Positions 6,101 through 13,320 of a stretch of 64,000 nucleotides of DNA are shown in pieces. A model generated the notes under the pieces. It made no database searches. It had not been told where the DNA came from and worked only from the letters and a program-made list of their open reading frames with translations. The stretch spans positions 124,001 through 188,000 of the forward strand of contig NZ_CP061280.1 of the NCBI RefSeq assembly GCF_014541205.1, read 5' to 3'. The number at the start of each line of letters is the position of its first letter. Position 1 is the first letter of the stretch. The DNA comes from Mannheimia bovis. GTDB lineage: Bacteria; Pseudomonadota; Gammaproteobacteria; Enterobacterales; Pasteurellaceae. Made by a program: the position numbers and the translations under genes.

Positions 6101-6268
6101 ATGATCTACAAATTCCTTTTACTAGGCTCACAACGCCTGAAAATCACCGTACACGCTAACAACAAAGCCGAAGCCTTAAGCCGTGTTCAATTTACCTCTA
6201 AACCGCTTTTAGTGGCTCGCTTACGCAATGCATCTTCTCCACGTTTTGAGGGGGTGGCTTATGCGTAA
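6101..6268 (+). CDS. Icd/Kil-like small protein (putative host cell division inhibitor)
   Basis: This 55-aa basic protein (MIYKFLLLGSQRLKITVHANNKAEALSRV...) resembles the C-terminal part of Icd-like/Ash-type proteins of satellites and P1-like phages. It sits where P4 carries kil, directly after the seqC target. I chose ATG 6101 because GGAG lies 9 nt upstream. The same frame is open back to 5783 without an ATG before 5954, so a longer product translated through the immunity RNA (from 5954 or a non-AUG start) cannot be excluded. The stop overlaps the next gene's start by 8 nt. Confidence 0.55.
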   Translation: MIYKFLLLGSQRLKITVHANNKAEALSRVQFTSKPLLVARLRNASSPRFEGVAYA

Positions 6269-6437
6269 TCCTGAAATCCAAACTGCTTTAGCCGAATTAT
6301 GGCAAGCACAAGCTATGGCTGAAATTATTTCCAATGCTAATTTAGAAGAAGCCGATCCTGTAACTATTCAAACTGCAGTTAGAGGAATCTCAAGATTCAT
6401 TTTAAATGGCGTAATGGCACTTGAAGAAGAGATTTAA
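6261..6437 (+). CDS. Small hypothetical island protein, 58 aa
   Basis: This 58-aa acidic helical protein (MRNPEIQTALAELWQAQAMAEII...) begins within the end of the Icd-like gene. A GAGGGGG ribosome site lies 5-6 nt before ATG 6261, which is why I prefer that start over 6228. It ends 10 nt before the helicase gene, so it belongs to the same operon. No family recognised. Confidence 0.55.
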   Translation: MRNPEIQTALAELWQAQAMAEIISNANLEEADPVTIQTAVRGISRFILNGVMALEEEI

Positions 6438-6447
6438 GGGGGCGAGT

Positions 6448-8211
6448 ATGAGTAAACCCCAAAATGCCCCGAATGTAAGCAAACAACCCAAAGGCAAGCC
6501 ATACGAAGCCTACATCATAGCCGGTAGCAATGCGTGGGATAAAACCAAAAAGCAAACCGTGCTAGAGTGGACGAAATCAGAAAGCGACTATCAACCTATC
6601 ATTCTAGGTAGTAAAGAATTGCGAGAAATCGACCGCTTGAAGTTGGCGGTAGAGGTAGGAACAACCTCAATCTATCGAGCAGGAACACTCACAGAAGCCG
6701 AGAAATCGGCTATCTGTCAAAACCTTGCCAAACATTCAACGGCTGAAACTGTAGCTTTCTATGATGAAGCTCTACAGCTTGAAGAAAATGTAAGTGAATA
6801 CATTGCCCGATTGCGTGCGGAAATGGGGAAAGATGGCGGAAGAGTGAAAGCGGAAAGCGATATAAGCATATCCGATAACCCAACACAAAAGGAGCTATTA
6901 CACGCCTTTCTGAAATGGCAACCACAACCACTAGCCCGAGACACTAAGTTAGGCATAAACTACCTTTACAACGGCATTTACTGGCAAGCACTCGATAATG
7001 AAATGCTTGAACGGCAGATAATGGCATTTTTTGAAGAAGTGGATATTGATTTTTCAGACCGAAAAATTACAAGCTTAGCTAAACTGGTAGAGCGTAAAAT
7101 CCCCCAAATGCCTGACGGTTCGCCCGATATAATCGGGTTTACGAATGGTAAGCTAAACAAACATACAGGCGAATTTACCGCCATCACAAAAGAGGATTAT
7201 TTACGAGAGGTTGAGGACTACGAAATAAACCCAAATAGCACCGATACACCGTACTTTGAGCAATGGTTAGACTTTGCCTCTAATGGCAACAAAAACAAGC
7301 GAGAAGCCCTATTAGGGGCGTTATACGCAGTCTTAACTAACCGCCATAAATGGCAGCTCTATTTTGAGGTAGTGGGTGTAGCCGGTGCAGGTAAATCAAT
7401 CTTTGGTGAAATCGCCAAAGTGATTAATGGGCGAGGCAATACCACTATTCTTGATATCGGCGGATTTGATGAACAAACCGAGTTAGCAAAGATTATCGGT
7501 AAATCGCTTGTGCTATCACCTGAACAGCCATACTACTGCGGAAATGCAGATGGATTGAAACGAGCAACAGGAGGCGAAGCAGTCGGCGTTAGATTGCTAT
7601 ACAAGCAAGGCATAGACTACTACCCTAAAATCATTTTTATGTACGCGACAAACAACGTTATCACGTTTACGGATAGCAGAGACGGCAACCAAAACAGCGG
7701 ACACTTAAGACGCAAGGTTACTTTCTACTTTGGGCGTAAAATTCCTGATGATGTACGTGATGATGATTTCATTGAAAAGGTCAAAGGGGAAATTTACGGT
7801 ATTATTCACCGCTTGCTAAACACTTTCCCAAACCCCGAACAGGCAAGAGAAGCATTGCTATCACACCAAAAGCAAGGCGAAGCGATAGAAATGCAACGAG
7901 AGAGTAATCACTTAATCAGTTTTGCTACACATTTCAAGATAGACAATAGCAAGCCAATCTCTATGCGATGGGGTTCAACGAGAACATCACTAAACGAAAG
8001 TAAAGCACTCTATAAAGCCTATCTATTCTTTTGTGATTGTATCGGACAAAAGCCGTTATCACTCCAACACTTTAAAAGGGCATTCCCTGAAGCCCTAAAA
8101 GCAAGCGGAGAACAAGCACAGATTATTGAAGTAATGAAAACAGGAAATAAAACGTTAAACATCTCTTATAAAGACTACCAAAGCACTATGGACGAATGGC
8201 GAGACGGTTAG
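6448..8211 (+). CDS. P4-alpha/D5-type SF3 helicase replication protein
   Basis: The 587-aa protein has a superfamily-3 helicase core in its second half: Walker A GVAGAGKS (residues ~309-316), a Walker B-like segment (KSLVLSPEQPYY), the polar motif KIIFMYATNN and the arginine-bearing SGHLRRKVTFYF. The N-terminal ~150 residues show no clear TOPRIM or archaeal-type primase motif, so it looks like a replicative helicase in which the primase part is lost or unrecognisable. It would unwind the element's origin, as alpha does for P4. The start at 6448 has AAGGGGG 5-6 nt upstream, and an in-frame TTG at 6421 is less likely. A terminator follows closely. Confidence 0.8.
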   Translation: MSKPQNAPNVSKQPKGKPYEAYIIAGSNAWDKTKKQTVLEWTKSESDYQPIILGSKELREIDRLKLAVEVGTTSIYRAGTLTEAEKSAICQNLAKHSTAETVAFYDEALQLEENVSEYIARLRAEMGKDGGRVKAESDISISDNPTQKELLHAFLKWQPQPLARDTKLGINYLYNGIYWQALDNEMLERQIMAFFEEVDIDFSDRKITSLAKLVERKIPQMPDGSPDIIGFTNGKLNKHTGEFTAITKEDYLREVEDYEINPNSTDTPYFEQWLDFASNGNKNKREALLGALYAVLTNRHKWQLYFEVVGVAGAGKSIFGEIAKVINGRGNTTILDIGGFDEQTELAKIIGKSLVLSPEQPYYCGNADGLKRATGGEAVGVRLLYKQGIDYYPKIIFMYATNNVITFTDSRDGNQNSGHLRRKVTFYFGRKIPDDVRDDDFIEKVKGEIYGIIHRLLNTFPNPEQAREALLSHQKQGEAIEMQRESNHLISFATHFKIDNSKPISMRWGSTRTSLNESKALYKAYLFFCDCIGQKPLSLQHFKRAFPEALKASGEQAQIIEVMKTGNKTLNISYKDYQSTMDEWRDG

Positions 8212-8228
8212 CCCTACCGCCACATCAT

Positions 8229-8260
8229 AAGCCTAGCTGAAATATGCTAGGCTTTTTATT
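8229..8260 (+). terminator. Terminator of the replication operon
   Basis: AAGCCTAGC and GCTAGGCTT form a 9-bp stem with an 8-nt loop followed by TTTTATTT, 18 nt after the helicase stop codon. Confidence 0.85.
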
Positions 8261-8281
8261 TATAATTTACTTATAATATAA

Positions 8282-8310
8282 TTGATTAGACAAATATAAG
8301 TCTTTATAAT
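8282..8310 (+). promoter_or_regulatory. Promoter of the toxin-antitoxin operon
   Basis: TTGATT and a perfect TATAAT are separated by 17 bp, 35 bp before the toxin start. This gives the pair its own promoter right after the terminator of the replication operon. Confidence 0.6.
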
Positions 8311-8345
8311 ACATCTATTGTTAAATAATAAGAGAATGCTACACA

Positions 8346-8612
8346 ATGAATAAAATCACATTCACAGGGAAAGCGGATAAGCAACTCTCAAAAATTGATA
8401 GTCGATATATACAAGCCATTTTGGATGCAATTGAAGCACTTGTTTTATTCCCTGATGTTCAACTCGATATTAAAAAACTAAAGGGCTATATAAATAGGTT
8501 TAGGCTAAGAGTTGGACGGTATAGAGTGATTTTCGAGGTGCAGTATGGAGAGCCAAAAATCATCGAAATTCAAACGATAGCAAAACGAGACGAGCAAACC
8601 TACACACATTAA
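8346..8612 (+). CDS. RelE/ParE-superfamily toxin
   Basis: This 88-aa basic protein shows the RelE fold pattern: N-terminal beta strand (NKITFTGKADKQLSKI), two helices, then KKLKGYINRFRLRVGRYRVIFEV, the usual LKG...RLRVGDYRV core with conserved arginines, and the C-terminal IIEIQTIAKRDE. Members bind the ribosome and cut mRNA, or act on gyrase. It is the first gene of a two-gene module, the reverse of the classical antitoxin-first order, as in HigBA-type systems. GAGAATG lies 6 nt or more before the ATG. Confidence 0.85.
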   Translation: MNKITFTGKADKQLSKIDSRYIQAILDAIEALVLFPDVQLDIKKLKGYINRFRLRVGRYRVIFEVQYGEPKIIEIQTIAKRDEQTYTH

Positions 8613-8654
8613 AGAATAGGGGCGAAAGCTCCTCAAATAAGCGGAGAATGCGAA

Positions 8655-9053
8655 ATGAAACCATATCAAACAATTAAAGATACCAACGGCAAGGATTTAT
8701 TTGTGCTGGTACCGGTGGCGGAATTTGAAGAGCTAACTGGGGCGGGTAAATATAACTTCCCTTATGATGACGAAACCGAACAAGATCTTGTAGAGATTGA
8801 AGTAGATAATGATGAATTTGACGATGTAACACTACCTTTTGAAGTAGTGAAGATCAAACTAGAACAAAACATCAATTCATTAGGAGCGTGGCGAATTTAC
8901 CGCAATCTATCACAGCAAGAAGTGGCGGAAAAAACAGGGCTTTCACAATCTGCTATTTCACAAGCTGAACGCAAAGGCAACCGACCACAGAAACGCACAA
9001 GAGAAAAACTGGCTAAAATCTACAACTGCACCCCTGAACAGTTGGCAATTTAA
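8655..9053 (+). CDS. XRE-type antitoxin partner of the RelE-like toxin
   Basis: The 132-aa protein has a C-terminal XRE helix-turn-helix (residues ~75-132: AWRIYRNLSQQEVAEKTGLSQSAISQAE). Its acidic N-terminal region begins like a Phd/prevent-host-death protein (KDLFVLVPVAEFEEL). The acidic stretch is the likely toxin-binding part and the helix-turn-helix would bind the operon's own promoter. It is separated from the toxin by 42 bp with GCGGAG before the ATG. As the last gene before the island edge, the pair probably stabilises the element. Confidence 0.8.
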   Translation: MKPYQTIKDTNGKDLFVLVPVAEFEELTGAGKYNFPYDDETEQDLVEIEVDNDEFDDVTLPFEVVKIKLEQNINSLGAWRIYRNLSQQEVAEKTGLSQSAISQAERKGNRPQKRTREKLAKIYNCTPEQLAI

Positions 9054-9077
9054 ACCTACTACATATTACTACATTAC

Positions 9078-9113
9078 AAAGCCGTTGATTGAGAAATTGA
9101 CGGCTTTAAAATT
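9078..9113 (+). terminator. Terminator of the toxin-antitoxin operon
   Basis: AAAGCCGT and ACGGCTTT form an 8-bp stem 24 nt after the antitoxin stop. The tail is only moderately T-rich. Confidence 0.55.
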
Positions 9114-9140
9114 CCTATTACATTAAAAACGCCCCCTAAA

Positions 9141-9314
9141 TATCACCTATTTTACCCAAACATCACCAATTTCACCAAAACATCACCACTCTACAAAGCC
9201 TTATATATCAATACTTCAAGCCTATTTTTGGTGATAATGGTGATATTTTTTTCAAAACTATTTTTCTAAACTTTGAAAAAAGAATGGCAAAGGTAAAATA
9301 AGCTACATATCACC
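9141..9314. repeat. ATCACC iteron-like cluster
   Basis: (T/C)ATCACC starts at 9141, 9161 and 9181, exactly 20 bp apart. TTCACC lies at 9171, inverted copies GGTGATA at 9230 and 9239, and a further TATCACC at 9308. P4 has a second cis replication region built from GGTGA-type iterons recognised by alpha. This cluster is similar in kind. Confidence 0.5.
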
Positions 9315-9351
9315 GATTACAAAATAATCTATTTAGTGGGGCACTTTGGAT

Positions 9352-9373
9352 TTTAGGAGTATATTTAGGAGTA
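9352..9373 (+). repeat. Tandem TTTAGGAGTA, possible integrase arm or core site
   Basis: TTTAGGAGTA occurs at 9352 and 9364, 12 bp apart, close to the point where satellite DNA must give way to the core genome. It is only a candidate attachment-related repeat because the left end is outside the window. Confidence 0.3.
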
Positions 9374-9482
9374 CAAATAAAATTTGAATTAACCAAAATC
9401 CTTATTTATCAAGGCTTGATGACACTCAATTCAGATGACCCCAGCCCAAATTATAAACCTATAGCGTTCTATAGATACCTAA

Positions 9483-9518
9483 AAAGCCTTGAATTACAAT
9501 AGTTCAAGGCTTTTTTAT
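9483..9518. terminator. Bidirectional terminator between island and srmB
   Basis: AAGCCTTGAA and TTCAAGGCTT form a 10-bp stem flanked by A and T runs on both sides, suitable for stopping srmB transcription and anything leaving the island. Confidence 0.75.
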
Positions 9519-9603
9519 TGTCTGAAAATCCGATACAGGAAAATCCAATCTGAAAAATTTAGCTATACGTTATCACTAACTAAAAACCCCGTATAAATTC
9601 AGA

Positions 9604-10932
9604 TTATTTCACTAAATTGGCTTCACTGCTTGGCTTGCGGCGTTTACCAATATTCTTAGTATCTTTATGGCGAACTTTCACTTTTTGCTTCGCTGCTTCT
9701 TTTTTTACCTCTTTTTTCTTTTTGATACGGGCTTTTTCTTTTTTGCTCGTAATATTCAGCTCTCCGTCTTTCGGGGCTTTAGTGCGAGGTTCTAAGCCTT
9801 CGATAATACGCGGCTTTAATGCTTCTTCCGTATAACGCTTGATTTTACCGAGCAGCTTGTAATCGTGAGCTTCTACTAGCGAAACCGCCGAACCTTTTTT
9901 GCCGGCACGAGCGGTTCGCCCTATGCGGTGGAGGTAAGTATCGGCACTGTATGGTAAGTCGTAGTTGATTACAAAATCCACATCATCAATATCAATGCCT
10001 CGAGCTGCTACATCTGTTGCTACCAGTACATTAACAACTCCTTCTTTTAAACGAGCAATCGCTTGGTTACGTTGGGTTTGTGCCATATCGCCCTCAAGGT
10101 AAGTTGAACGAATACCTCGCTTGCGAAGTGTGTCGCTTAGTTCTCGCACATCTTCACGGCGACGAACGAACACAATTGCTTTTTCAATCGAAAATTCTCC
10201 AATAAGGCGAGCCAACAATTTAGTTTTGTGCTCCACGTTATCAGCGTGATAGTACCACTGCTGGATTTTTTTCCGCTCACGGCGACTTGGCTCTGCATCT
10301 ACTTTTATTGGGTCGTTTAATAATCGCTCAGAGAAATCCTCCAACAATTCCCCTTCAAGAGTGGCTGAGAATAACCAAGTATGTTTACGCCAACGAGTTT
10401 CAGCGGCAATTTTCTCTGCATCTTGCCCAAAGCCCATTTGTAACATTCGGTCTGCTTCATCAAAAATCAACACTTCAACCGCTCGGCAATCAAAGTTTTC
10501 TTCTTTGATATATTGCATCAAACGCCCCGGCGTTGCTACCACAATATCTTGGTTACTGTTAAAGACTTCGCCGTGATTTTGATACGCCACTCCGCCTGTA
10601 ATGGTCGCAATACTTAAGTTGGTAAATTGTGCCAGCTCTTCTGCTTGCTCCGCCACTTGCATTGCCAGCTCTCGAGTAGGTGTAAGTACCAAAATACGCG
10701 GAGCTCCCGGCTTACGACGTGGGTAGTCTAATAAATGTTGAATCGCCGGCAGCAAGAAGGCTGCGGTTTTCCCCGTGCCGGTTGGAGCAGAACCCAGTAA
10801 ATCACGCCCTTCAAGTGCGGCTGGAATAGTGGCTTGTTGAATTGCCGTTGGGCGGCTATAGCCCTTTTTTACTAAGGCTTTTAGAAGTTGAGGGCTTAAA
10901 TCAAGCTCCTCAAAGGTCATTAATTCGGACAT
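9604..10932 (-). CDS. srmB: ATP-dependent RNA helicase SrmB
   Basis: The 442-aa DEAD-box protein has all core motifs in order: APTGTGKT (Walker A), PTREL, TPGR, DEAD (in VLIFDEADRML), SAT, then ARGIDID and HRIGRTARAG, followed by a lysine-rich tail (residues ~385-442). Length and the N terminus (MSELMTFEELDLSPQLLKAL) match SrmB, which unwinds rRNA during early assembly of the large ribosomal subunit. It is the first core gene right of the satellite and stands alone, convergent with the island. Confidence 0.93.
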   Translation of the reverse strand: MSELMTFEELDLSPQLLKALVKKGYSRPTAIQQATIPAALEGRDLLGSAPTGTGKTAAFLLPAIQHLLDYPRRKPGAPRILVLTPTRELAMQVAEQAEELAQFTNLSIATITGGVAYQNHGEVFNSNQDIVVATPGRLMQYIKEENFDCRAVEVLIFDEADRMLQMGFGQDAEKIAAETRWRKHTWLFSATLEGELLEDFSERLLNDPIKVDAEPSRRERKKIQQWYYHADNVEHKTKLLARLIGEFSIEKAIVFVRRREDVRELSDTLRKRGIRSTYLEGDMAQTQRNQAIARLKEGVVNVLVATDVAARGIDIDDVDFVINYDLPYSADTYLHRIGRTARAGKKGSAVSLVEAHDYKLLGKIKRYTEEALKPRIIEGLEPRTKAPKDGELNITSKKEKARIKKKKEVKKEAAKQKVKVRHKDTKNIGKRRKPSSEANLVK

Positions 10933-11070
10933 ATTCTTTTCTCGTCAATAAATTTGATAGAAGTATATCATATTAAAGCCCAAGCCGTGAGGTGAATAAA
11001 GCTATGCTTGGTTTGCAAAAAATTGTTAAAATATAACCGCTTGTTATTAACAACTTATAGAGGAAAAAAG

Positions 11071-11331
11071 ATGTTTGTTGAAATTTATGGACGTTTATCT
11101 TGCCCGTACTGCGTGCGTGCGAAACAATTAGCTGAAAAAATGAAAACCGAATTAAGCGATTTTGATTTTAAATTTATTGATATGATCGCAGAAGGTTTAT
11201 CAAAAGAAGATTTAGAACCACGTGTCGGTAAGCCTGTTGCAACCGTGCCACAAATTTTTGTTGATAATGTTCACGTTGGCGGCTGCACCGATTTCCAAGC
11301 CTTTGTGAAAGAAAAATTTGGAATTATTTAG
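11071..11331 (+). CDS. grxA: Glutaredoxin 1 (GrxA)
   Basis: The 86-aa protein has the glutaredoxin active site CPYC near residue 12, the TVPQIFVD cis-proline segment and GGCTDF, which holds glutathione. It reduces protein disulfides and ribonucleotide reductase with glutathione. The start at 11071 (GAGGAAAAA upstream) gives the normal GrxA length, and the earlier in-frame ATG at 11008 would add an unlikely leader. An uptake word lies in the leader region. Confidence 0.92.
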   Translation: MFVEIYGRLSCPYCVRAKQLAEKMKTELSDFDFKFIDMIAEGLSKEDLEPRVGKPVATVPQIFVDNVHVGGCTDFQAFVKEKFGII

Positions 11332-11332
11332 T

Positions 11333-11365
11333 AAAAAATGACCGCTTGTAAGCGGTCATTTTTTT
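11333..11365 (+). terminator. Terminator formed by two overlapping uptake words
   Basis: AAAAAATGACCGCTT and AAGCGGTCATTTTTT form a long stem with a 2-nt loop and T-run directly after grxA. The stem is made of two inverted DNA uptake words. Confidence 0.85.
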
Positions 11366-11380
11366 AATTATTTTTGCAAA

Positions 11381-11479
11381 CTATTGCTCTTCTTTCGGTA
11401 GGCTTTTAATTGCGAAAATCAAGCCACCCCAAATGATCGCCATTGCAACCACCATTGTAATAATTGCTGCGGTACTCAT
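11381..11479 (-). CDS. MetS-type small subunit of an NSS amino acid transporter
   Basis: This 32-aa single-span membrane peptide ([20 protein letters not shown]...) ends in SLPKEEQ. It has the form of MetS, the small subunit that accompanies NSS-family methionine/alanine importers of the MetP type. Its ATG shares one base with the transporter's TAA (TAATG overlap), which points to translational coupling and equal expression. It is too short for routine gene finders. Confidence 0.8.
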   Translation of the reverse strand: MSTAAIITMVVAMAIIWGGLIFAIKSLPKEEQ

Positions 11480-12987
11480 TATAGTTCTCCTTTTGGTTCA
11501 TTTTTCCACGCGAGTTTTGAAAGTAGGTAAGCCACGACCGCTAAGCCAATTGCCATCCCCCAACCGAAGGTATTTACAAACCAGCTTGGGTAGCCTTCAT
11601 AGCCTTCACGATATACTTTCGCAATCTCACTGAATAACATAAATGCAAGCACACCTGCGGTAACTACGATACATAAACGCCAGATAAAGCCAACTTTAAA
11701 TGAAGAAACTTCGTTAATATGTCTTTCTAACGTACTGAGTTTTTCACTGGTTACAATCACAACTAATGATACGAACGCCACTGCCACAATGCCGAATTGG
11801 TTCACGAATTTATCCATTACATCAAGCATTGGTAAGCCTGTGGTTGTACCAAACAACATTACTGACACAACCATCATTGGAATACCCACCAGTAAAGTCG
11901 CTTTTACACGTCCTGCATTCAATTTATCTTGCACTGCTGATACGATAACTTCAACAACAGAAATAAATGAGGTTAATGCTGCAAAGGTTAATGATCCGAA
12001 GAATAATACGCCTACTAATGCTCCCATCGGGGCTTGGTTAATAATAGTTGGGAAGGCAAAGAACGCTAAGCCGATGCCGCCTTTCGCTACTTCATTAACC
12101 TCTTGACCTGCCGCAGTTGCCATAAAGCCAAGTGCTGCAAATACGCCGATACCCGCTAATAATTCAAAGCCACTGTTAGCAAAACCTACAACTAAACCTG
12201 ATCCGGTTAAATCTGTTTTTGGCTTGAGGTATGAAGCATAAGTAATCATAATCCCAAAGCAGATTGAGAGCGAGAAGAAGATTTGACCGTAAGCGGCAAT
12301 CCATACACTTGGATCAGTTAATTTTTCCCAGTTTGGCGTAAATAACGCATCTAAACCTTTTGCTGCCCCCGGCAGAGTTAAAGAATATCCAACTAAGATT
12401 AAGAACATCACAACCAATAACGGCATTAAGATGTTAGAAGAGGCAGAAATCCCTTTTTTGATCCCCAGAGCTAACACCGCAATTGCAACTAGCCACACTG
12501 CAATTAATGGACCGGTTACCGCCCCCACAAATTCAAAGCTAACACCTTGCGTGATGTCGCCCATTTTTAAGAATTCGCCAACAAAGAAATCAACTGGTTT
12601 ATCACCCCAAGCACTGTTAAGAGAGAAATAGGTATAGCTTGCCGCCCAACCTAAAACAACAGCGTAGTAAATACCAATAATTACATTAATTAATACTTGC
12701 CACCAGCCGAAAGTTTCAAATTTCGGGCTGAAACGGCGGAATGAAAGTGGAGCACCACCACGATATTTATGCCCAATAGCATAATCTAAGAATAGCAGTG
12801 GTAAACCTGCAGTTAATAATGCAATGATATATGGCAGAATAAATGCTCCGCCACCGTTTTCATAAGTAGTATAAGGGAAACGCCAGATGTTTCCTAAGCC
12901 GACAGCAGAGCCAATAGCTGCCATAATAAATGCCCCACGACCGGCAAAGGTTTCTCTTTGTGGAGCAGCTGATGATTGAATAGACAC
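11479..12987 (-). CDS. Sodium-dependent NSS-family transporter (MetP-like)
   Basis: The 502-aa protein starts with the NSS signature ([21 protein letters not shown]) and has about twelve membrane segments with the unwound TM1 and TM6 motifs. NSS (SNF) carriers import amino acids with sodium. The coupled MetS-like subunit suggests methionine or alanine as substrate, by analogy with MetPS, but specificity cannot be read from the sequence. A strong dyad lies ~60 bp upstream (13043-13062). Confidence 0.85.
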   Translation of the reverse strand: MSIQSSAAPQRETFAGRGAFIMAAIGSAVGLGNIWRFPYTTYENGGGAFILPYIIALLTAGLPLLFLDYAIGHKYRGGAPLSFRRFSPKFETFGWWQVLINVIIGIYYAVVLGWAASYTYFSLNSAWGDKPVDFFVGEFLKMGDITQGVSFEFVGAVTGPLIAVWLVAIAVLALGIKKGISASSNILMPLLVVMFLILVGYSLTLPGAAKGLDALFTPNWEKLTDPSVWIAAYGQIFFSLSICFGIMITYASYLKPKTDLTGSGLVVGFANSGFELLAGIGVFAALGFMATAAGQEVNEVAKGGIGLAFFAFPTIINQAPMGALVGVLFFGSLTFAALTSFISVVEVIVSAVQDKLNAGRVKATLLVGIPMMVVSVMLFGTTTGLPMLDVMDKFVNQFGIVAVAFVSLVVIVTSEKLSTLERHINEVSSFKVGFIWRLCIVVTAGVLAFMLFSEIAKVYREGYEGYPSWFVNTFGWGMAIGLAVVAYLLSKLAWKNEPKGEL

Positions 12988-13042
12988 GGTAAATACCTCA
13001 AACTTATAACAGTTTATATAAAAAATAACTTTAAATTGTATG

Positions 13043-13062
13043 AAATGTGATTATTCACATTT
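13043..13062. promoter_or_regulatory. Palindromic operator candidate upstream of the NSS transporter
   Basis: AAATGTGA-TTAT-TCACATTT is a perfect 8-bp dyad with a 4-bp spacer. It resembles a CRP site with two spacer bases missing, so a different regulator is likelier. Confidence 0.4.
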
Positions 13063-13269
13063 TGGAAATGAAATATGCCGAAATCCTAAATAAAAGTAAA
13101 GCAGAAAAATAAAATAAAAATGGATTTAAAAACACCAAAAACTCAAAATTAAATATCGGAAAATAAAACAAAATAAGTCAAATATTCCAAAAAATAGATT
13201 TTTATAGATAAAATCATTAAAAACCTTTCTTTGCTCAGCATAATTCTTTGACTAAATTTTTAACAAAAA

Positions 13270-13302
13270 AATAACACATCATTGATACAATGATGTGTTA
13301 TT
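13270..13302 (-). terminator. Terminator of yfjD
   Basis: AATAACACATCATTG and CAATGATGTGTTATT form a perfect 15-bp stem with a 3-nt loop. The minus strand continues as a T-run. Confidence 0.85.
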
Positions 13303-13320
13303 AGTTAAGAATTAAGTAAA

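Larger units (their letters stand above)
9054..9603. other. Gene-free right edge of the island
   Basis: This 550-bp stretch has no convincing gene. It holds the antitoxin terminator (9078-9113), a group of ATCACC repeats (9141-9314), a tandem repeat TTTAGGAGTA (9352 and 9364) and a bidirectional terminator (9483-9518) shared with srmB. The transition from satellite to core chromosome must fall here. No tRNA or tmRNA end was recognised, so the attachment site is undetermined. Confidence 0.6.
12988..13320. other. AT-rich intergenic region between two leftward genes
   Basis: The 333-bp region carries the AAATGTGA/TCACATTT dyad in front of the NSS transporter and the yfjD terminator at its right end. 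The rest is AT-rich with no gene or uptake word seen. Confidence 0.5.

Noticed and set aside
9341-9480. Possible tRNA or tmRNA end as attachment site
   Set aside because: No cloverleaf, T-loop consensus or CCA end could be found on either strand.
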